Shown here piece after piece: positions 5,822 through 9,495 of a DNA stretch of 9,495 nucleotides. Both the position numbers and the translations under genes were made by a program. Source of the DNA: an uncultured Eubacteriales bacterium (GTDB lineage: Bacteria > Bacillota > Clostridia > Lachnospirales > Lachnospiraceae); the NCBI GenBank assembly GCA_900557175.1, contig USSL01000049.1, positions 1 through 9,495 on the forward strand. Direction: 5' to 3'. Numbering within the stretch: position 1 is the first letter of the stretch; the number at the start of each line of letters is the position of its first letter. Under the pieces are notes generated by a model, which was not told the origin of the DNA, did no database searches, and saw only the letters and a list, made by a program, of their open reading frames with translations.

Positions 5822-7261
5822 TTAACTATTTTTTGTTACCGGCAGGGCACCGCGCATCTCAATGACCGGGCCGCCTGTATTCTCGATATATTCTCTTGTA
5901 ATCGTCACTCTGCCAATGTTATCATCCTTCGGAATCTCATACATAATATCCAGCATAAATTCCTCGATAATCGAGCGGAGCGCTCTCGCACCTGTCTTTT
6001 TCTCCATAGCCTTTGCGGCAATCGCTGTCAGTGCGTCATCAGAAAACTGTAAATCGACCTCATCCAGAGCAAGCAGCTTCTGATACTGCTTTAAAATCGC
6101 ATTTTTCGGCTCCTTTAATATCTTCACAAGCATGTCCTCACTTAAGCCCTGCAATGTGAAAATCACCGGAAGACGGCCGATAAACTCCGGTATCATGCCA
6201 AAAGTACGCAAATCATCAATGGTTACCTTGCTTATAAGATTTTTGTCATTGTCATACTTATCTTTAAGATCCGCAATGAAACCGATAGAGCTCTGCTGCG
6301 TCAGGCGCTCTTTAATAATATTCTCCAAGTCCGGAAATGCGCCGCCGCATATGAATAAAATATTCCGTGTACTCACTGTTGTCATCGGTACCATCGCATT
6401 TTTACTGCTGGCGCCGACAGGTACTTCAATATCGCTGCCTTCCAAAAGCTTTAAAAGTCCCTGCTGCACCGACTCACCGCTGACATCTCTGCTTGTCGTA
6501 TTCTTCTTTTTGGCAATCTTATCAATCTCGTCGATAAAAATAATACCGCGCTCTGCCTTTTCTACATCATTATCTGCGGCCGCCAAAAGCTTTGAAACAA
6601 CACTCTCAACATCATCGCCGATATAACCGGCCTCTGTCAGTGTTGTCGCATCTGTGATGGCAAGCGGCACATCAAGAAGCTTTGCTAACGTGCGGACAAG
6701 ATATGTCTTGCCGCAGCCTGTCGGTCCGATCATAAGCATATTGGACTTTTCTATCTCGATATCATCCATCGTATTTGTCGCAACCCGCTTATAATGATTG
6801 TAAACGGCAACCGACATCACCTTCTTTGCATACTCCTGACCGATCACATAATCATCCAGCTGTGCCTTTATCACATGCGGCGCCGGTATCTTCTTAATAT
6901 CAAATACAGGCTGTGCTTCTTCCTTCGGCTTTTTCTTCTTAAGCTTCTGGGACTTCGGCATCATATCCGGGCCGCCCATCATCGGCATTCCGAAATTCAT
7001 CAAATCCTGAAAATTGATATTATTCATATTCATCATGTCACTCATGCCGCTGTTATTCATTGTATCAAAGCTTTTTTGCATACAATCGGCGCAAACACAA
7101 ATATTATTAATCGGCAGGTGAATCATCTTCCCCGCTTTACTCTCAGGACGTCTGCACACATAACAGATATCCTCATATTCCTTATGGCTGTCATCTTTTT
7201 TATGATCAGATGATGTGTCTTCTGTTTTTGTTAATTCATCTTTATCTTTATAGTCGCTCAT
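5822..7261 (-). CDS. clpX: Divergent ClpX-type AAA+ unfoldase lacking the RKH loop
   Basis: ClpX hexamers unfold proteins with ATP and feed them to ClpP. The 479-residue protein is longer than the usual ~420. An acidic N-terminal extension precedes a zinc domain (Cys33-x2-Cys36, Cys57-x2-Cys60, extra Cys55). Then comes a Met/Asn-rich linker with 11 Met in residues 68-101. AAA+ motifs follow: Walker A GPTGCGKT (179-186), pore loop GYIG (212-215, usually GYVG), Walker B FIDEID (242-247), arginine-finger region EFIGRLP (359-365) and sensor 2 GAR (424-426). The ClpP-docking loop IGF (326-328) is kept. The RKH substrate loop, normally a GGRKHP-type segment, is replaced by VPVGASSKNAM (280-290). 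This suggests a ClpP-linked paralogue with different substrates. Start: AGGAGG six bases before ATG. It is the first gene of the three-gene unit. Whether a canonical clpX exists elsewhere cannot be seen. Confidence 0.92.
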   Translation of the reverse strand: MSDYKDKDELTKTEDTSSDHKKDDSHKEYEDICYVCRRPESKAGKMIHLPINNICVCADCMQKSFDTMNNSGMSDMMNMNNINFQDLMNFGMPMMGGPDMMPKSQKLKKKKPKEEAQPVFDIKKIPAPHVIKAQLDDYVIGQEYAKKVMSVAVYNHYKRVATNTMDDIEIEKSNMLMIGPTGCGKTYLVRTLAKLLDVPLAITDATTLTEAGYIGDDVESVVSKLLAAADNDVEKAERGIIFIDEIDKIAKKKNTTSRDVSGESVQQGLLKLLEGSDIEVPVGASSKNAMVPMTTVSTRNILFICGGAFPDLENIIKERLTQQSSIGFIADLKDKYDNDKNLISKVTIDDLRTFGMIPEFIGRLPVIFTLQGLSEDMLVKILKEPKNAILKQYQKLLALDEVDLQFSDDALTAIAAKAMEKKTGARALRSIIEEFMLDIMYEIPKDDNIGRVTITREYIENTGGPVIEMRGALPVTKNS

Positions 7262-7283
7262 AATCTTCCTCCTGAAATCGATG

Positions 7284-7299
7284 TGATACTATCGTATCA
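7284..7299. promoter_or_regulatory. Small palindrome in the clpX-like leader
   Basis: TGATAC and GTATCA are perfect six-base arms around TATC. They lie about +3 to +18 of the transcript from the proximal promoter (7309-7337) and just upstream of the ribosome binding site. Candidate operator or small mRNA hairpin; no binding protein is known. Confidence 0.4.
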
Positions 7300-7308
7300 T
7301 TTTTATAT

Positions 7309-7337
7309 ATTATAGGACAAAAGAACGAGTTATACAA
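7309..7337 (-). promoter_or_regulatory. Proximal promoter of the clpX-like operon
   Basis: On the minus strand, TTGTAT (7332-7337), 17 bases, then a perfect TATAAT (7309-7314). The predicted start near 7302 gives a leader of about 40 bases before the ATG. This is the most convincing promoter for the operon. Confidence 0.8.
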
Positions 7338-7350
7338 CTTAAAGAATTAT

Positions 7351-7362
7351 AAAATCACCTCT
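7351..7362 (-). other. Stray Shine-Dalgarno-like site with no reading frame
   Basis: Minus-strand AGAGGTGATTTT looks like a good ribosome binding site about 40 bases downstream of the distal promoter. It is followed by ATAATTCTTTAA, with no ATG, GTG or TTG at usable distance and a stop in the only near frame. It could be a remnant of a lost first gene, a leader element, or chance. Confidence 0.3.
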
Positions 7363-7392
7363 TTTTTACGTTTAATACAATATTGTTTTATT

Positions 7393-7421
7393 TAGTATAC
7401 TATATATCATATAGTATACTA
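7393..7421. promoter_or_regulatory. Double palindromic operator (two TAGTATACTA boxes)
   Basis: Two identical, self-complementary ten-base boxes TAGTATACTA sit at 7393-7402 and 7412-7421, with centres 19 bases apart. The spacer TATATATCA extends the symmetry, so the whole 29 bases form one palindrome with perfect 13-base arms around ATC. The right-hand box contains the -10 of the distal promoter, and the other box lies at the transcript start, which is repressor geometry. Autoregulated GntR (YtrA-type), PadR or TetR regulators use sites of this shape, but no regulator gene is in the window. Confidence 0.65.
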
Positions 7422-7439
7422 TCCATTATAATATGTCAA
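7411..7439 (-). promoter_or_regulatory. Distal promoter with perfect TTGACA box
   Basis: Minus-strand TTGACA (7434-7439) is followed after 17 bases by TACTAT (7411-7416). A TATACT (7413-7418) at 15 bases is an alternative. A TATAAT at 7425-7430 lies too close to this -35 to pair with it. The -10 lies in the palindromic operator. Expected start is near 7404, giving a leader of about 140 bases to the clpX-like ATG. Confidence 0.6.
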
Positions 7440-7482
7440 GTCATTTTATACATGAGATTTCATAGAAATTTTCCTATGTCAC

Positions 7483-7538
7483 AAAAAGAGCGGCTTTTAA
7501 ACCGCCCTGTTTTGGGCCTGTTCATTCACCGCTCTCTT
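7483..7538 (-). terminator. Hairpin terminator after htrA
   Basis: On the minus strand, AAGAGAGCGG (7529-7538) pairs with CCGCTCTTTT (7484-7493) through ten pairs, one of them G-T, ending in a T-run. An inner stem GCCC/GGGC around AAAACA lies within the long loop. It starts about 14 bases after the htrA stop and separates that gene from the clpX-like unit. The large internal loop makes it less compact than a textbook terminator. Confidence 0.75.
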
Positions 7539-7551
7539 AAAATAATCTATA

Positions 7552-9309
7552 TTAATTTTGTTCGGAAGGCATCTCGGCTTTTGAACCAAGCACCGTTGTA
7601 ACCTCCTGAGGTTCACTATATTCGCCTGAATTTTGAGGTACACAAACTTCCATCTTTACAGTATCTCCCGGATTACAATTTTGGAGTTCTGTCTGAAGCT
7701 CATCCATTGTTGTAATATCCTTGCCGTTAAAGCCTGTAATAATGCAGCCTGCACCAAGTCCAGCTCTTGCTGCCGCAGAATTTTCATAAACAGCACTGAT
7801 TAACACACCCTGCGGATAGCCATACTTCTTTGCTGTCGTCTCATCAATCGTGCCGCCTCTGATACCGAGTGCCGCTGTATTTTCATCTGTCTTTGTCACA
7901 ATATCACCGCTTAAAATACCTTTTGCAGTTTCAATTGCCTGATTGATCGGAATTGCCCAGCCGACGCCTTCAACATCTGTATCGGCATATTTTGCTGTAT
8001 TGACACCAATCACTTCACCCTTTGTATTTAAAAGTGCGCCGCCGCTGTTGCCCGGATTAATAGCCGCCGATGTCTGGATAACTGTTGTTGTCTCGTCTGT
8101 CAGCTGAATCTTACGGTCAAGTGCACTGACGGTTCCTGTCACAACAGACTGTCCATAGCCTAAAGCATTGCCGATGGCAATCGCGCCTTCACCCATTTTA
8201 AGTGTATCTGAGTCACCGATAACTGCCGCCTTAATATTGCTCTTTGTGTCATCTGTCAGACTGTCCAAAGGTATCGACAATACAGCAATATCCGGATTTT
8301 CTGTGAATCCTTCAATTTTTGCATCCGCCGTTGTATCATCATTAAAGGTTACCTGAACAGCTGTGGAATCTGCAATCACATGATTGTTTGTCAACACATA
8401 AATATTCTCATCATCCTGGCTGAAAATAATACCCGAACCGGCACCCTCGCCTTCCTGAGTATATTGTCTGCCAAAGAAATCCTGTTCAGTAATCTGAATC
8501 TTTGTATTTACGGCAACAATTGACGGCAATACCTGCTCTGCAATATCTGAAACGTCCTGTTCCTCAACTGTCTCGACATTTTTTGAAGATGTTTTCACAA
8601 TATTAATCTGATTTTCATTTGCCGCATCATCGCCTCTGACTGCCCGGCTGATTGCTGTCACACCTTCAATCGTACCTCCGGCAATAAGACCGAATACAAG
8701 TGCCGCAGCCACAAGCTTAAGCCACTTCTTTGATGCAGTATTGCCCGGTTTTTTAGGCTTCTTTGCTTTTGGCGGCTTCTGATAGCTGTTAAAATTCTGC
8801 TGATAATTACCGCCCGGCTGATTGCCGTAGCCGCCCTGTGTCCGGTATCCGCCCTGCGGACCATAGCTGCCATACTGACTTTGCGGGCCATATTGATTTT
8901 GTCCGCTGTAACCATTCGGACTGCCATAACCGTGCGGTGCACCATAGCTTCCCCGGCTGTTATAACTGCCCTGGTTTCCTGAACTGTTATAATTGTGCTG
9001 ACCATTCACGCCGCTGTAGCCGTTTTGAGCATTAGAACCGCTGTAGGCGTTCTGACTATTTTGTGTATTCGCACCACTGTACGCATTCTGGCTATTTTGT
9101 GTATTCGCACCACTGTACGCGTTCTGGCTATTTTGTGTATTTGCACCACTGTAAATATTCTCACCGCTCTGTTTGTTGAGCTCGCTCTGATTAAAACGAT
9201 ACACAGATGATGTCTGCTCTGCCTTTTCAGAATGTTCCAATGCATCTCCTTCATTTTTTACTTCTTCATTTTCATTGGGCTTTTGTTCTTTTTCAAATTC
9301 TTCACTCAT
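7552..9309 (-). CDS. htrA: HtrA/DegP-type membrane-anchored serine protease with Q/N/G-rich cytoplasmic head
   Basis: HtrA proteases degrade or refold damaged proteins on the outer face of the membrane. The 585-residue product has four parts. A long hydrophilic N-terminus has an acidic start and then Q/N/G/Y/S-rich sequence from about 50 to 178, including three exact 12-residue repeats. A basic patch KAKKPKKPGNTASKKW (181-196) precedes one membrane span (about 197-219), placing the head inside the cell. The trypsin-like domain holds His310 (NNHVIA), Asp340 (NPDIAVL) and Ser422 (PGNSGGAL). A single PDZ domain follows (about 480-570; GVLISAV, AARAGLGAG). The start at 9307-9309 is chosen for AAGGGG seven bases upstream; an ATG eleven codons earlier lacks one. 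The upstream CACA-box array suggests control by a CssR-like envelope-stress regulator. The head is unusually long and low in complexity, and its role is unknown. Confidence 0.95.
   Translation of the reverse strand: MSEEFEKEQKPNENEEVKNEGDALEHSEKAEQTSSVYRFNQSELNKQSGENIYSGANTQNSQNAYSGANTQNSQNAYSGANTQNSQNAYSGSNAQNGYSGVNGQHNYNSSGNQGSYNSRGSYGAPHGYGSPNGYSGQNQYGPQSQYGSYGPQGGYRTQGGYGNQPGGNYQQNFNSYQKPPKAKKPKKPGNTASKKWLKLVAAALVFGLIAGGTIEGVTAISRAVRGDDAANENQINIVKTSSKNVETVEEQDVSDIAEQVLPSIVAVNTKIQITEQDFFGRQYTQEGEGAGSGIIFSQDDENIYVLTNNHVIADSTAVQVTFNDDTTADAKIEGFTENPDIAVLSIPLDSLTDDTKSNIKAAVIGDSDTLKMGEGAIAIGNALGYGQSVVTGTVSALDRKIQLTDETTTVIQTSAAINPGNSGGALLNTKGEVIGVNTAKYADTDVEGVGWAIPINQAIETAKGILSGDIVTKTDENTAALGIRGGTIDETTAKKYGYPQGVLISAVYENSAAARAGLGAGCIITGFNGKDITTMDELQTELQNCNPGDTVKMEVCVPQNSGEYSEPQEVTTVLGSKAEMPSEQN
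9046..9153 (-). repeat. Three tandem 36-bp repeats in the htrA head
   Basis: Three consecutive 36-base units each encode YSGANTQNSQNA (residues 53-64, 65-76, 77-88). They differ at only a few silent positions, implying recent duplication. Two shorter decayed copies, YSGSNAQNG and YSGVNGQHN (89-106), follow. Confidence 0.9.
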
Positions 9310-9316
9310 TAGGATA

Positions 9317-9323
9317 CCCCTTT
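9317..9323 (-). promoter_or_regulatory. Ribosome binding site fixing the htrA start
   Basis: Minus-strand AAAGGGG lies seven bases before the ATG at 9307-9309. It selects MSEEFEKEQK as the N-terminus instead of the frame opening at 9342. Confidence 0.75.
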
Positions 9324-9381
9324 CTATATCAATGACGCTCATCCAAACGTCTGATTTATCTTATTGATTTCTACAAATCCT

Positions 9382-9410
9382 ATATTAGCAAGCATTTGTG
9401 TCCTTAATGT
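9382..9410 (-). promoter_or_regulatory. Extended -10 promoter of htrA
   Basis: Minus-strand TGCTAATAT supplies a TGn-extended -10 (TAATAT at 9382-9387). The hexamer 17 bases upstream is ACATTA (9405-9410), a poor -35. An extended -10 with a weak -35 under a direct-repeat array is typical of an activator-dependent promoter. Expected start is near 9375. Confidence 0.55.
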
Positions 9411-9437
9411 GAATCGAATGTGAATGCGCTGTGAAAA
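9397..9437 (-). promoter_or_regulatory. Four 11-bp-phased CACA boxes (CssR/OmpR-class operator candidate)
   Basis: On the minus strand the octamers TTTTCACA (9430-9437), CATTCACA (9419-9426), GATTCACA (9408-9415) and AGGACACA (9397-9404) recur at exactly 11-base steps. The last is the most degenerate. OmpR/PhoB-class response regulators bind direct repeats of about this period. From memory, reiterated TTTTCACA-type octamers also mark CssR-controlled htrA promoters in Bacillus subtilis. The array overlaps the -35 region of htrA. Confidence 0.65.
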
Positions 9438-9495
9438 GCAATCTACTTTTTATTTCTGAAAATTACAAGCTTACTGAAAACATAATTAAAAATAA

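Noticed and set aside
7383..7601. Plus-strand frame of 72 codons across the spacer between htrA and the clpX-like gene
   Set aside because: It runs through the double operator, the terminator and the end of htrA, with no supporting ribosome site or homology I can recognise.
9046..9153. Regular repeats considered as a CRISPR array
   Set aside because: The 36-base units are contiguous without spacers, stay in frame and encode the htrA head.
9438..9495. A+T-rich end of the window searched for a gene or terminator
   Set aside because: No frame, convincing hairpin or promoter is visible; only two TTTTCAG copies with no clear symmetry.

Overview
The window reads as chromosomal DNA of a low-to-moderate GC Firmicute, most likely a gut clostridium of the Lachnospiraceae type. 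This rests on strong GGAGG-like ribosome binding sites, sigma-A-type promoters, a clostridial Csp-like subtilase, and a zinc-ribbon protein family I associate with Lachnospiraceae. No mobile element, RNA gene, CRISPR array or phage gene is visible. All eight genes lie on the minus strand, so transcription runs from high to low coordinates.

Right end (about 7480-9495): a membrane-anchored HtrA/DegP serine protease. Its cytoplasmic N-terminus is Q/N/G/Y-rich and carries 12-residue tandem repeats. Its promoter has an extended -10 and a poor -35, preceded by four CACA-type boxes in exact 11-bp phase, which resembles a CssR/OmpR-class stress operator. A hairpin terminator follows the gene.

Middle (3430-7440): a 290-base spacer with two promoters, a double palindromic operator and a stray Shine-Dalgarno leads into a tight three-gene unit. 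The genes are a divergent ClpX unfoldase that lacks the RKH loop but keeps the IGF loop, a Csp-like S8 subtilase with an intact catalytic triad and no signal peptide, and a coiled-coil/zinc-ribbon protein with a Glu-rich tail of ten regularly spaced cysteines. A strong terminator closes the unit at 3430-3463.

Left part (1-3343): an M18 aminopeptidase is followed 18 bases later by a PhnP-like metallo-beta-lactamase-fold hydrolase. Then comes ridA, with its own promoter and a palindrome over the start of the transcript. A DegV-family fatty-acid-binding protein overlaps the end of ridA, starts at a TTG codon, and runs off the left edge.

The common thread is protein quality control and turnover: envelope protease, unfoldase, intracellular subtilase, and an aminopeptidase that could finish peptides. 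RidA adds clearance of reactive enamines. The best candidate for something undescribed is the clpX-like/subtilase/Cys-Glu-tail unit. Its joint function is inferred from gene order and protein features only.
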